Part shown: piece after piece, positions 38,558 through 48,355 of the stretch
Position numbering within the stretch: the first letter of the stretch is position 1
How the letters are laid out: every line of letters starts with the position of its first letter
Assembly (NCBI RefSeq): GCF_024642085.1
Contig: NZ_JAHEBV010000002.1
Location: 1 to 64,000, forward strand
Direction of reading: 5' to 3'
DNA length: 64,000 bases
DNA from: Novosphingobium sp.
GTDB lineage: Bacteria > Pseudomonadota > Alphaproteobacteria > Sphingomonadales > Sphingomonadaceae
The notes under the pieces: generated by a model
What the model was told of the DNA's origin: nothing
Seen by the model: the letters and a program-made list of their open reading frames with translations, nothing else
Database searches by the model: none
Translations under genes and position numbers: made by a program

Positions 38558-40758
38558 TCAACGTGTGACAGGATCGAGGCATGATCATCGGTCCATACTG
38601 TCTTGGCCGGCTTGCCCAGTTTTTCCCAGCTCTGTAATTTGGTGCCTGCTTGCAAGCCAGCGATTGCCTGGGGGTCGCGGCTCATCGCGATCCACAGCGA
38701 CGGGCTGAACCCGGCGCTTGTATCGGGCACGTCGTTACGTTTAACCGCAAATAGGCCGCGTTTTTTCGCATCGGCAGCCAATACCGGCTCCAGATCGATG
38801 AAGCGGTTGGAAATATGTATCAGCATCATCCCCTTGGGTGAAAGCGCGCGTTCGTAAACGCCCAGCGCCTCGTCGGTCATAAGGTGCAAGGGGATGGCAT
38901 CTGATGAAAAAGCATCGACTGCCAGCATGTCGAATGAAGCTGGGGCGATTCTGGCCAGTTCAAGCCGCGCGTCCCCGATCACCACGCGGGCTTCGGGAGC
39001 GCAGTCCTTGAGGTACGTAAAAGTTCGTTTAACGGAGTAAGCGAGTACTAGCGGGTCGATCTCGAAGAAAGTCCAGGCCTCGCCCGGGCGCTTGTAACAG
39101 GCCAGCGATCCGGCGCCGAGCCCGACCACTCCCAGACGCGCGCCGCTGCCGTACAGCGCCTGCGCTTGGCTAAAGGCAAGTCCTGCCCCGGACGTAGGGC
39201 CGTAATAGGACAGTGGCTGACGGATGAGAGCTGGATCAGTAGACTGGATGCCGTGGAGGGTTGTACCATGGGCCAGTGTGCGGACCTTTTCGGTCGGCCG
39301 CTCGCGCACGGTATAGATGCCGAAATAGCTGCGTTCTCGCATACCATTCAACGTTTCTTGGATTGTCAGCAGTCCGCCTTCGGCCAGCATCGCCCACATC
39401 GTAACGAGCAACACAAGCGGCCGCCACTGGCTGACTAGGAGGCCGCCCAGCGCCACCCCGGTCAACCACAGAGCGGCAACCGCGCGGTCCCCGTTGTCGA
39501 GCACAATCAAGGCGATCTGCCATGAGCAGAACAGCGCCAGGGCAAGCGCGGCCAGGCGCATCAGGTGATGCGAGGATTGATCAAGTCCCGGCAGCTTGCG
39601 CCAGTCGAACCGATCTGATGGCGGGATCAGCACGGCTGCGGCAAGGACCAGAATCGGATGTTCCCATGCCCAGTCGAAAGCCAACGGCGCAATCAGCGCT
39701 GTGAATAGTCCGCCCACCACGCCGCCAACTGACATGATCAGATAAAAAAAGGTGAGATGAGCGGCATTTGGCCGCTCATCGTATAGGCGCCCATGCAGCG
39801 CCACGCAGATGAGAAACAGTAGCGCGATCGAAGCGAACACCGGAAAGAGCGCACTCGATCCTTGTGAGACCATCGCCAGCGCCCCAGCAGTGAACAGCGA
39901 CGGCCAGGCAAGCAGCGTCAGCAGTCGTGCCGCGCCGCGCCGTTCCGAAAAGGCGAAAACGAAACTGAGCAAATAGAGGCCCAGCGGGATCACCCATAAC
40001 AGCGGCATGGCAAACAGATCGGTCGTCAGATGCGTGGTCGTCGATAGCATTAGCCCCGAAGGAACTGCGGCCAGGGCCAGCCACAGGGCAATCTTGCGCC
40101 GGGGCACAGGCGCGACATTGGCTTGCACATCTGGCACTGCGACTTGATCAACCGCGTCGCGGCGGGCCAGCGCGCACAACGCGATCAAACCGAACAACAG
40201 GCCATAACCAATACTCCACCCCCAGGCTTGCGCATGAAGCGACAGCAGCGGCTCGGCCAGCAAAGGGTAGGCGATCAATCCGGAAAAACTGCCCAGGTTG
40301 GACGCAGCATAGAGCGCCCAGGGTTCACCCGCCAACGGATTGGCGGCATACCAGCGCTGCATCAGAGGGGCCTGAGCGGACACCAGCAGAAACACAGGGC
40401 CGATCGACAAGCCAAGCAGGGCTGGAACCCAGATGGCCTCTAGGCCCGGCTTGGCGGGCGGTAGATCGATCAGCCCCACTGGCAGTGTCAGCGCGGCGAT
40501 TGCGAACAGGATCAGGTGGATCTTCGCTTGGCGCGCCACGGGCATCCGCGCCAGCCGGTGGGCATAGAAATAGCCGCCCAGTAGCAATGCCTGGTAAACC
40601 AGCATTGCGCTGTTCCAAACGTTGGGCGCTCCGCCCAGCCGCGGCAAAGCCATTCGCGCAATCATCGGCTGAACCAGAAACAACAGAAAACTGCCGGTCA
40701 GGATCGTCAGAACGAACAAAGGCCGCGCGGCCTTTTGCGGTATAATGCTACCAGTCAA
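38527..40758 (-). CDS. Fused MFS/spermidine synthase-like membrane protein
   Basis: Multi-TM N-terminus (TILTGSFLLFLVQPMIARMALPRLGGAPNVWNSAMLVYQALLLGGYFYAH), C-terminal spermidine synthase fold (GVVGLGAGSLACYKRPGEAWTFFEIDPLV...DMLAVDAFSSDAIPLHLMT). Probable TTG start at 40758. Confidence 0.93.
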   Translation of the reverse strand: MTGSIIPQKAARPLFVLTILTGSFLLFLVQPMIARMALPRLGGAPNVWNSAMLVYQALLLGGYFYAHRLARMPVARQAKIHLILFAIAALTLPVGLIDLPPAKPGLEAIWVPALLGLSIGPVFLLVSAQAPLMQRWYAANPLAGEPWALYAASNLGSFSGLIAYPLLAEPLLSLHAQAWGWSIGYGLLFGLIALCALARRDAVDQVAVPDVQANVAPVPRRKIALWLALAAVPSGLMLSTTTHLTTDLFAMPLLWVIPLGLYLLSFVFAFSERRGAARLLTLLAWPSLFTAGALAMVSQGSSALFPVFASIALLFLICVALHGRLYDERPNAAHLTFFYLIMSVGGVVGGLFTALIAPLAFDWAWEHPILVLAAAVLIPPSDRFDWRKLPGLDQSSHHLMRLAALALALFCSWQIALIVLDNGDRAVAALWLTGVALGGLLVSQWRPLVLLVTMWAMLAEGGLLTIQETLNGMRERSYFGIYTVRERPTEKVRTLAHGTTLHGIQSTDPALIRQPLSYYGPTSGAGLAFSQAQALYGSGARLGVVGLGAGSLACYKRPGEAWTFFEIDPLVLAYSVKRTFTYLKDCAPEARVVIGDARLELARIAPASFDMLAVDAFSSDAIPLHLMTDEALGVYERALSPKGMMLIHISNRFIDLEPVLAADAKKRGLFAVKRNDVPDTSAGFSPSLWIAMSRDPQAIAGLQAGTKLQSWEKLGKPAKTVWTDDHASILSHVEWRNVLGANK

Positions 40759-40875
40759 TGGGTTGCTCCAGCCAGAATATGGTGATCGGATTGCGAAGGC
40801 CTTGCGCCAATGTCCATGTGCGCACCGCATTTAACTGTGACCGTGTTCGCAACAAAAACGCAATTACTGGAAACG

Positions 40876-41436
40876 TCATGACTGTTCCCATTCGGTTTTT
40901 GTCAGGCGATAGATAGTGGTCGGATTGTCCGCTGCGGGATATGCCGGGTCAGTATAATCATACTGCGGGCAACGGGTCAGGCCCAGCCGCGTCATCATTG
41001 CCGTCGAAGCGGCGTTTGAATCGCTGGTCTGTGCCCAGATAGTGCCAAGACCGCGCGCGGTGAAACCTTGAGCAATCGCAGCGCGCGCCGCTTCGCTGCC
41101 ATAGCCGTACCGCCAGAATGCCTCTGCCAGCGACCAGCCGACCTGGACCTCATCCTGTAAATCCGCCGGCACGGATGATCCGGTGATCGAAGCAAGTCCG
41201 CATTTGCCGATAGGCTTCGCGGTTTCACGCAGCACCACCGTCCAGAAACCAGGACCATCCGCTGCCATAGCTGCTGCATTGGCCGCGAAACCCGGCTCAA
41301 GCGTTTCAGGCGCTTGAACGCCGCCCATGTGCCGCATCACCGCTGCGGTGTTGAGCCATTGTTGCTGCCAAAGAAGATCAGCCTCCACAGGCCGCCGTAG
41401 GATCAGCCGCGCTGTTTCCAGCTCTGCCTCAGCCAC
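40876..41436 (-). CDS. GNAT family N-acetyltransferase
   Basis: LETARLILRRPVEADLLWQQQWLNT...VGWSLAEAFWRYGYGSEAARAAIAQGF: RimJ/RimL-type. Probable GTG start overlapping the end of hemB. Confidence 0.9.
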   Translation of the reverse strand: MAEAELETARLILRRPVEADLLWQQQWLNTAAVMRHMGGVQAPETLEPGFAANAAAMAADGPGFWTVVLRETAKPIGKCGLASITGSSVPADLQDEVQVGWSLAEAFWRYGYGSEAARAAIAQGFTARGLGTIWAQTSDSNAASTAMMTRLGLTRCPQYDYTDPAYPAADNPTTIYRLTKTEWEQS

Positions 41437-42424
41437 CCAGAAGTCTCGCCGCGTGGGCTGCGTGATACGTAAGCACGCCCGAACATCCCGCTCGCTTGAA
41501 GGCAAGCAGAGTCTCAAGCACCAGCGCATCGCGCTCGCCTACTCCAGCTTCAGCAGCAGCCTCGATCATCGCGTATTCGCCGCTTACCTGATAAGCAAAG
41601 ACCGGTACTGCAAACGTGTCTTTTACCCGGCGGACAATGTCCAGATAGGGCAGGCCGGGCTTGACCATGACACTGTCAGCACCCTGGCCCAAATCCTGTT
41701 CGATCTCGCGAAGCGCCTCCTCGGTGTTCGCCGGGTCCATCTGGTAGGTTTTCTTGTCGCCCTTCAGCAGTCCGCTGCTGCCCACGGCATCGCGGAACGG
41801 CCCATAAAACGCGCTGGCATACTTGGCCGCATAGGCCATGATCTGGACATTGGCGTACCCTGTCCCTTCCAAGGCGTCGCGGATCGCTCCGATCCGGCCG
41901 TCCATCATGTCGCTTGGAGCGATGATATCCGCACCGGCCCGCGCCTGGTTGAGGCTTTGCCCGACGAGTACCTCGACCGTGGCATCATTTACGACGTAAC
42001 CAGAGTTATCGACCAGTCCGTCTTGACCATGATCGGTATAGGGGTCGAGCGCGACATCGGTCAGAACTCCCAGCTCGTCGCCGCAGGCCTGCTTGACCGC
42101 CGCAATGGCGCGGCACATCAGGTTGTCGGGATTGAGTGCTTCCTTACCATCTGCGCTGCGCCGCTCCGCCTGCGTGTAGGGAAATAGTGCCACCACCGGT
42201 ATGCCCAAGGCCACCGCTTCGCGCGCCCGGGCGACAATCCCGTCGACCGACCAGCGCGATACGCCGGGCAGCGATGCGATAGGCTGTTCCACCCCGGATC
42301 CATCAGTGATGAACAGCGGCCAGATCAGGTCGGCGGGAGTTACCATCGTTTCACGAAAAAGCGCGCGGCTCCACGCGGTGGATCGAGTGCGGCGCAGGCG
42401 CGTTGCGGGATACAATCCGGTCAT
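41429..42424 (-). CDS. hemB: Porphobilinogen synthase (delta-aminolevulinic acid dehydratase)
   Basis: LTDVALDPYTDHGQDGLVD, ADIIAPSDMMDGRIGAIRDAL, DKKTYQMDPANTEEALREIEQDL, MVKPGLPYLDIVRRVKD. Confidence 0.97.
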   Translation of the reverse strand: MTGLYPATRLRRTRSTAWSRALFRETMVTPADLIWPLFITDGSGVEQPIASLPGVSRWSVDGIVARAREAVALGIPVVALFPYTQAERRSADGKEALNPDNLMCRAIAAVKQACGDELGVLTDVALDPYTDHGQDGLVDNSGYVVNDATVEVLVGQSLNQARAGADIIAPSDMMDGRIGAIRDALEGTGYANVQIMAYAAKYASAFYGPFRDAVGSSGLLKGDKKTYQMDPANTEEALREIEQDLGQGADSVMVKPGLPYLDIVRRVKDTFAVPVFAYQVSGEYAMIEAAAEAGVGERDALVLETLLAFKRAGCSGVLTYHAAHAARLLGG

Positions 42425-42456
42425 TCGCGGACTTCTAGGCGGGACGGGTCGCGGCT

Positions 42457-44043
42457 TCAATCACCAAGGCGGTCGATTTCACGGCCTGCCGCAGTGCCGA
42501 CCACAGCCTGACGGGGCGCAAGGCTGGCCATGGCCACACCTGCTGGGACTTGTTGCAACGCGCTGAGCCGCTTTTTGAAGGCGGCCAGTTCCGCTGCATC
42601 GACCTGATTGCTGACAGTAAAGCGTACAGACAACGGATTGACCGGCACACCGTTTTGATAAAGCTCATAATGAAGGTGGGGGCCGGTCGACAACCCGGTT
42701 GATCCGACATAGCCTATGACTTGGCCCGCACGGACGCGGGTTCCTGCCGCCACCGCGATGCGGCTCATGTGGCCGTAGCCAGTCGCATATCCGCCCCCGT
42801 GGTTCAGGCGCACGTAATTGCCGTGGCCGCCGTGCCAACCTGAAAAGTTTACCGTCGCATCACCCACAGCATATATCGCCGAGCCATAGGGTGCGCCGAA
42901 ATCAACCCCAGCATGCATCCGGGTGTAGCCCAGAATCGGATGGCGGCGCGCGCCGAAGGTCGAAGTGATGTGCCCGACCACCGGCATCAGCAAACCCGTG
43001 CGCTGCGAGCCCATGCCCGATGCTTCAAAAAATTGGCCTTCGCCACCCCAGCGCAGCAGCTGTGCCTCTGGTTTGCCGCTGCGCTCGAGGCCCGCATAGA
43101 GTAGCTCGCCAACCTTGCTTTCGCCATTGGCAGAGCGGCGGTACGCGACGATCATATCGAATGTGTCGCCGGGCAACACTTCGGTATCAAGGCTGAGGTG
43201 CTGGTCAATCACCTGCAGGTATTGCTGGATCGCCTCAATCGGGGCGCCGGAAGCCCGGGCCGACCGGAAGATTCCGCTGCCCACGGTCCCACGAATACGC
43301 AGCGGGGTCGTGTCGACCCGGATCAGGTGCTGGGTCAGGATCAGGCCCGCCGGACTGCGCGACACTGACAGGTCCAGGTCAAAACGAGCGCGGAAGGCCA
43401 GCTTTTCAAGCGGGCGCGTACTAGCGCCATCGGCTGGCTGGCCCAGCGTAATATCGACCTGCGTGCCCGGCGCAAATGTCGATGGTGAGGCGACACCGGA
43501 AATCATCCGTTCGACTTGCGCCGCATCGCCGGCACCAAGGCCAGCGCGTTCGAGCATGCGGGAAAAGCTGTCGCCCTGGCCTAGCGTAGCGGTCAGTTGC
43601 ACGGCGCGGCGCTGCGGCGCGCTGGCCAACGGAATAACCGCGCTGGTTGCGCCCATCCGGCGGCCACTGTCGCTGCCCAATGCCATAGGTTGAATCATCT
43701 GACTGCGGAACTCGTCCTGCGCCGCGGCATCGATTGCCATGGCTGGTGCCGAGCGCAAGGTGTTGTCCGCCGGCGCCATGGCAATCGCCAGCGTGCTGAT
43801 CGCCGCCAATGTCGACAGGCCCCGAAACCACCGCGCGCTTCCGATGTCATCAGCCAGATCGACAGCCCAATCCGACTTAGCCAAGATGGTGCCAAGCTGC
43901 GCATGGCGGGCCTTTAGCTGCATCAGCCTGTTGCCCGGATCGGGCCGTGATGACGTGCCAAAACCTGCCGGAGAGCGCAGCGCCACGGCAGCAGCGCGCG
44001 GGGCGCCGTAATCATCTTGCGCCAGTTCGCGCGACCTGAACAC
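42457..44043 (-). CDS. M23 family metallopeptidase (cell wall DD-endopeptidase)
   Basis: GARRHPILGYTRMHAGVDFGAPYGSAIYAVGDATVNFSGWHGGHGNYVRLNHGGGYATGYGHMS...GLSTGPHLHYELYQNGVPVNPL. Confidence 0.94.
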   Translation of the reverse strand: MFRSRELAQDDYGAPRAAAVALRSPAGFGTSSRPDPGNRLMQLKARHAQLGTILAKSDWAVDLADDIGSARWFRGLSTLAAISTLAIAMAPADNTLRSAPAMAIDAAAQDEFRSQMIQPMALGSDSGRRMGATSAVIPLASAPQRRAVQLTATLGQGDSFSRMLERAGLGAGDAAQVERMISGVASPSTFAPGTQVDITLGQPADGASTRPLEKLAFRARFDLDLSVSRSPAGLILTQHLIRVDTTPLRIRGTVGSGIFRSARASGAPIEAIQQYLQVIDQHLSLDTEVLPGDTFDMIVAYRRSANGESKVGELLYAGLERSGKPEAQLLRWGGEGQFFEASGMGSQRTGLLMPVVGHITSTFGARRHPILGYTRMHAGVDFGAPYGSAIYAVGDATVNFSGWHGGHGNYVRLNHGGGYATGYGHMSRIAVAAGTRVRAGQVIGYVGSTGLSTGPHLHYELYQNGVPVNPLSVRFTVSNQVDAAELAAFKKRLSALQQVPAGVAMASLAPRQAVVGTAAGREIDRLGD

Positions 44044-44194
44044 CAGTTACCCCCGGGACACCTTGTGAAATCCGCTGCAATTCTGCACCGGGGATAGTTA
44101 ATTCTTGGCTAAATCGCTGATGGCTGCAGAGCTGGGGATCGCCGCGGCAGCAAGCCTTGATAGGCAAGCGCGCCGATGCCATCTAACTCTCACA

Positions 44195-46738
44195 ATGGCC
44201 ACGCCTTTTGCCCGCGCCAAGCCCCGCGTCACCGACAGCCGCATCAAGGCAGTGCTGGGCCCTACCAATACCGGCAAGACCCACTTGGCGATTGAACGGC
44301 TCTGCGCCCATTCATCGGGTGCAATTGGATTTCCGCTGCGGCTGCTGGCGCGCGAGGTGTACGACCGGGTCTGCACGATTAAGGGCGCCGACAAGGTTGC
44401 GCTGATCACAGGCGAGGAACGGATAGAGCCGAAGAACGCCCGTTGGCTGCTGTGCACTGCCGAGGCGATGCCGGTTAACGCCGACCTTTCGTTTGTCGCG
44501 CTGGATGAAGCGCAGCTGGGGGCAGACCGGGAACGCGGGCACATCTTTACAGACCGGCTGCTTCACGCACGCGGCCGCGACGAAACCATGATCCTGGGTT
44601 CGGCCACGATCGAGCCCTTGGTCCGTGCGCTCATTCCCGAAGCCGAAATCGTCAGCCGCCCGCGGTTTTCTACTCTGCGCCACAGCGGCGCGCGCAAGCT
44701 CAGCCGGATCCCGCCACGTAGCGCAATCGTCGCCTTTTCGGCCGAACAGGTCTATGCCGTGGCCGAAATGCTACGCCGGTTTCGCGGCGGCGCAGCGGTG
44801 GTGATGGGCGCGCTGTCGCCAGAGACTCGCAATCGCCAGGTCGCACTCTACCAGGCCGGCGAAGTCGATTACCTTGTCGCGACCGATGCTATCGGCATGG
44901 GTCTGAACCTCGACATTGACCACGTCGCCTTCGCCGGCTTGTCAAAGTTCGACGGTGTGCGGCAGCGCCGCCTGATTCCGACCGAGATGGCCCAGATTGC
45001 CGGTCGCGCGGGGCGTCATCAGCGCGATGGCACTTTCGGCACCCTGGCCGGAACCGGCGGCCACGATGCCGAGTTCTCGGCCGAGGAGGTCTATGCGATC
45101 GAAGAACATCGCTTTACCCCGTTGACCCGACTTTTCTGGCGCGAATCCGAGCCGCGTAACAGCAGTCTGGCCGTGCTGATCGCTGACCTGGAAGCCCGTC
45201 CGGATCTAGCTGAATTGGCTGCTGCACCCGAAACGATCGATCTTGCCGTGCTAAAGCGGCTGGCAGAGGATCCGGATGTTGCCTCAACTGTTCGCGGATC
45301 TGCGGCCGTGCGGCGTTTTTGGGAGGTGTGCTCACTACCTGATTTCCGCCAGGCGGGAATCGACACTCATTCACGCTTTGTTGCGCGGCTATGGCAAGAT
45401 TTGCGCGGTGGTTGTCTGGGCGGCGACTACATGGCGCGGGCGATTGCAGAATTGGACCGCCCCACCGGCGATATCGACACGCTGCAAATGCGTATCGCCG
45501 CCATCCGCTCGTGGTCTTACATCGCTCAGCGGCCCGATTGGGTGCTGGCCCGCGATGAAATGGCGGGCCGCGCCCGTGCCGCTGAGGCGCGGCTGTCCGA
45601 TGCGCTTCACGAACGCCTGACTGAACGCTTCGTCAATCGACGCACCAGCGTCCTGTTGAAAAGGCTCGGCTCTGACGCGGGTTTGCTGCCGGTGACGGTC
45701 ACCGATGATCAGGTGTTGGTCGACGGCGAGCATATCGGCCGCTTGGCTGGATTCCGGTTTCGCGTCGATCCGCAGACACGCCTGGCCGACCGAAAATTGC
45801 TGCTCGCCGCGGCCGAGCGCCACTTGCCCAAGGCGCTTGATCATCGCGCTGGCGAGTTACTGGCCGCGATGGAAGGTGAGCAATCCGGATTGATACTTCG
45901 CAATTCGCAGATCCTTTGGGATGGTGAGCCAATTGCACGCCTTCGGCCGGGGCGATCAGTGCTAACGCCTGAAATGGTTCCGGACGAATCGCTGGCCGCT
46001 CTGTCCCTGCCTGTGCGTAGCGCGGTTGAAGCAGCCCTGACCGGATGGCTGACAAGCGCGTTCGCGGCCTTGAGACCGCTGCATTGGTTGCAGACGGGCT
46101 CCACCCAAGGTTCAGCCGGCCCTGAGCTTCGTGCGCTGCTGATTCGTCTGGTTGAAAGCGGCGGGATGCTTGAGCGGACCGGATCCGGGCTTGATCAACT
46201 CGACAAGCTCCAGCGCGATCGTCTGCGCAGTCTGGGGCTTGTGGTGGGCGCGCTTGACCTGTTTGTTCCAGCAATGCTCAAGTACCAAGCATTGTTGGCA
46301 TGGCGTGCGGTGTCAGCTATTAGCGGTAATATAATACCTGCGATCATTCCAGGAATGCCGCCCGTTGTTGTCATTACGGGCAAATCAGCTACGCCAGCAG
46401 GCTACCGGCGATTGGGCAAGCAGGCGATCCGGTTCGATGTGGCGGAAAAACTGCTGCGCGCGGCCCATGCAGCACGCGTTGCAGCCAGCGGCAGGGCTTT
46501 CGTAATTGATCCCGCTATGGCGATTTCAACCGGGCTGTCGACTTTGACGTATGCGCAGTTGCTACGGTTCGGCGGTTTCATCGCCAGTGTTCCTCGACCC
46601 CTTGACGCGAAAGCTTACGGACCACCGAGGCCGCCGCAATGGCGTTGGCGGCCCGTGCGGCGCGCGCCGATCGTTGCGGCGGTGCGCGCAGTGACAGCGG
46701 GTGGCGCCTTCGCAGCACTGGCAGATCTGGTTCGCTGA
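44195..46738 (+). CDS. SUV3-like DEAD/DEAH helicase
   Basis: RIKAVLGPTNTGKTHLAIERLCAHSSGAIGFPLRLLAREVYDRV (SUV3-like Walker A context), FVALDEAQLGADRERGHIFTDRLLHARG, AQIAGRAGRHQRDGTFGTLAG. Confidence 0.92.
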   Translation: MATPFARAKPRVTDSRIKAVLGPTNTGKTHLAIERLCAHSSGAIGFPLRLLAREVYDRVCTIKGADKVALITGEERIEPKNARWLLCTAEAMPVNADLSFVALDEAQLGADRERGHIFTDRLLHARGRDETMILGSATIEPLVRALIPEAEIVSRPRFSTLRHSGARKLSRIPPRSAIVAFSAEQVYAVAEMLRRFRGGAAVVMGALSPETRNRQVALYQAGEVDYLVATDAIGMGLNLDIDHVAFAGLSKFDGVRQRRLIPTEMAQIAGRAGRHQRDGTFGTLAGTGGHDAEFSAEEVYAIEEHRFTPLTRLFWRESEPRNSSLAVLIADLEARPDLAELAAAPETIDLAVLKRLAEDPDVASTVRGSAAVRRFWEVCSLPDFRQAGIDTHSRFVARLWQDLRGGCLGGDYMARAIAELDRPTGDIDTLQMRIAAIRSWSYIAQRPDWVLARDEMAGRARAAEARLSDALHERLTERFVNRRTSVLLKRLGSDAGLLPVTVTDDQVLVDGEHIGRLAGFRFRVDPQTRLADRKLLLAAAERHLPKALDHRAGELLAAMEGEQSGLILRNSQILWDGEPIARLRPGRSVLTPEMVPDESLAALSLPVRSAVEAALTGWLTSAFAALRPLHWLQTGSTQGSAGPELRALLIRLVESGGMLERTGSGLDQLDKLQRDRLRSLGLVVGALDLFVPAMLKYQALLAWRAVSAISGNIIPAIIPGMPPVVVITGKSATPAGYRRLGKQAIRFDVAEKLLRAAHAARVAASGRAFVIDPAMAISTGLSTLTYAQLLRFGGFIASVPRPLDAKAYGPPRPPQWRWRPVRRAPIVAAVRAVTAGGAFAALADLVR

Positions 46739-46742
46739 CAAA

Positions 46743-47051
46743 ATGCGGATCGACAAACTCCTGTGGTTCTTGCGCTTGTCAAAGACCCGAGGTGCGGCCC
46801 AGGCCATGGTCGGAGGCGGTCATATCCGGCTGAATGGAAAGCGCGTTGAACGCAGCGCGCAGAATGTGTCCGTGGGGGATGTTCTGGTGATTCCTCTGGC
46901 CCGCAAGGTGGCAATAATTGAGCTTATCAATCTGCCCGATCGCCGCGGTCCCAGCGAAGAAGCGCATTCGTGCTACCGCGTGCTTGACGTGGGAGCCGCA
47001 AATCCCATAGCAGTCGCTGAAACCACGCCTGAGGGGATTGAATTGCCATGA
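46743..47051 (+). CDS. RNA-binding S4 domain protein (Hsp15-like)
   Basis: [55 protein letters not shown] 46743. Confidence 0.94.
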   Translation: MRIDKLLWFLRLSKTRGAAQAMVGGGHIRLNGKRVERSAQNVSVGDVLVIPLARKVAIIELINLPDRRGPSEEAHSCYRVLDVGAANPIAVAETTPEGIELP

Positions 47052-47386
47052 CCTATGTCGTTACCGACGCCTGCATCAAGTGCAAGTACATGGACTGCGT
47101 CGAGGTCTGCCCGGTCGATTGCTTCTACGAGGGCGAGAATATGCTGGTTATCAACCCCAGCGAATGCATCGACTGCGGTGTTTGCGAACCGGAATGCCCG
47201 GCCGAAGCGATTTTGCCCGACACTGAAAGCGGGCTGGAACAATGGCTCGAACTTAATGCGAAATATTCTGCAGAATGGCCCAACCTGACCACAAAAAAGG
47301 ATTCGCCTGCGGACGCCGACGAGTTCAAGGGTAAGGACGGCAAGTTTGAAGCATACTTCTCGGCCGAACCCGGCGAAGGCGATTGA
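47048..47386 (+). CDS. fdxA: Ferredoxin FdxA (7Fe/8Fe type)
   Basis: [55 protein letters not shown]. Confidence 0.97.
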   Translation: MTYVVTDACIKCKYMDCVEVCPVDCFYEGENMLVINPSECIDCGVCEPECPAEAILPDTESGLEQWLELNAKYSAEWPNLTTKKDSPADADEFKGKDGKFEAYFSAEPGEGD

Positions 47387-47503
47387 TTGGCACAGCGCGG
47401 CAGAATTTTGCCGCGAATCGGTATGTCACATGCAACTGATCGTGGATTGATGTTGATTTGAAATCCGAGAGACAGCCCGGTTTCACGCGCTCTGGCAATA
47501 TTG

Positions 47504-47529
47504 TTACGGATATGTTATATAATCCGTGA
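47504..47529 (+). promoter_or_regulatory. Candidate carD upstream promoter element: consensus -10 TATAAT inside an imperfect dyad
   Basis: TTACGGATatgttaTATAATCCGTGA; TATAAT at 47518-47523; ACGGAT/ATCCGT arms. No clear -35 at ideal spacing. Confidence 0.35.
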
Positions 47530-47697
47530 CTGCCGGAACCGATTGGTTCTGCGCGCAGCCTGAAATCATGAAAGGCAGGACGGTTTTAGCGGTTGATGGG
47601 AACATCGGGCCGGGTCGCAATCTCCTACCCGTTTACCAGTGCATCCCCCGTTTACGGGCGTTTTGGCGCCTTCGTTCTGTGAGTGAAAGGACGATAC

Positions 47698-48231
47698 ATG
47701 GTGATCAAGGCGCACGCCTTCGATGTTGGTGATTACGTTGTTTATCCCAAGCACGGTGTTGGCCGGGTGATTGAACTGCAAGAGCAGGAAATCGCCGGCA
47801 TGAAGCTGGAATTGTATGTACTGCGTTTCGAAAAAGAACGCATGACCCTGCGCGTTCCAACCAATAAGGTTGAGGCGATCGGCATGCGCAAACTGTCTTC
47901 GGACAAGACTCTGCGCGAAGCCCTTGATACGCTGAAAGGCAAACCCAAGGTCAAGCGCACCATGTGGTCTCGCCGCGCCCAGGAATACGAAGCGAAAATA
48001 AATTCGGGCGATCTGGTTTCGATTGCCGAAGTGACCCGCGACCTGTTCCGCGCCGATGATCAGCCCGAACAATCCTATTCCGAACGCCAGATTTTCGAAG
48101 CCGCATCTTCGCGACTCGCTCGCGAACTGGCAGCAATGGAAAAGACTGACGAACCGGCAGCGCTCAAAAAGATCCTTGCGATCCTGAATGAACACGCTCC
48201 AAAATATTATGCGGAAGCAGCCACCGCCTGA
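47698..48231 (+). CDS. carD: CarD family transcriptional regulator (CdnL-like)
   Basis: AFDVGDYVVYPKHGVGRVIELQEQEIAGMKLELYVLRFEKERMTLRVPTNKVEAIGMRKLS; ATG 47698 preceded by GAAAGGA. Confidence 0.96.
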   Translation: MVIKAHAFDVGDYVVYPKHGVGRVIELQEQEIAGMKLELYVLRFEKERMTLRVPTNKVEAIGMRKLSSDKTLREALDTLKGKPKVKRTMWSRRAQEYEAKINSGDLVSIAEVTRDLFRADDQPEQSYSERQIFEAASSRLARELAAMEKTDEPAALKKILAILNEHAPKYYAEAATA

Positions 48232-48258
48232 CGGGCGTGGTTTCACGAATCACCGAGG

Positions 48259-48289
48259 AAGGGCCGTTTCGGAAGGAACGGCCCTTTTT
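48259..48289 (+). terminator. Rho-independent terminator downstream of carD
   Basis: AAGGGCCGTT-tcggaagg-AACGGCCCTT followed by TTT; 10-bp perfect stem. Confidence 0.85.
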
Positions 48290-48355
48290 CATTGCAAGGT
48301 ATTGCAGCAGCCCCTCTACAGTATTATAACAATAATACACACAGTGGAGGTGGCG

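Noticed and set aside
44195-48231. Helicase + S4 protein + ferredoxin + CarD considered as a novel system
   Set aside because: I recognise this order as a common alphaproteobacterial gene neighbourhood of core genes rather than an accessory module.
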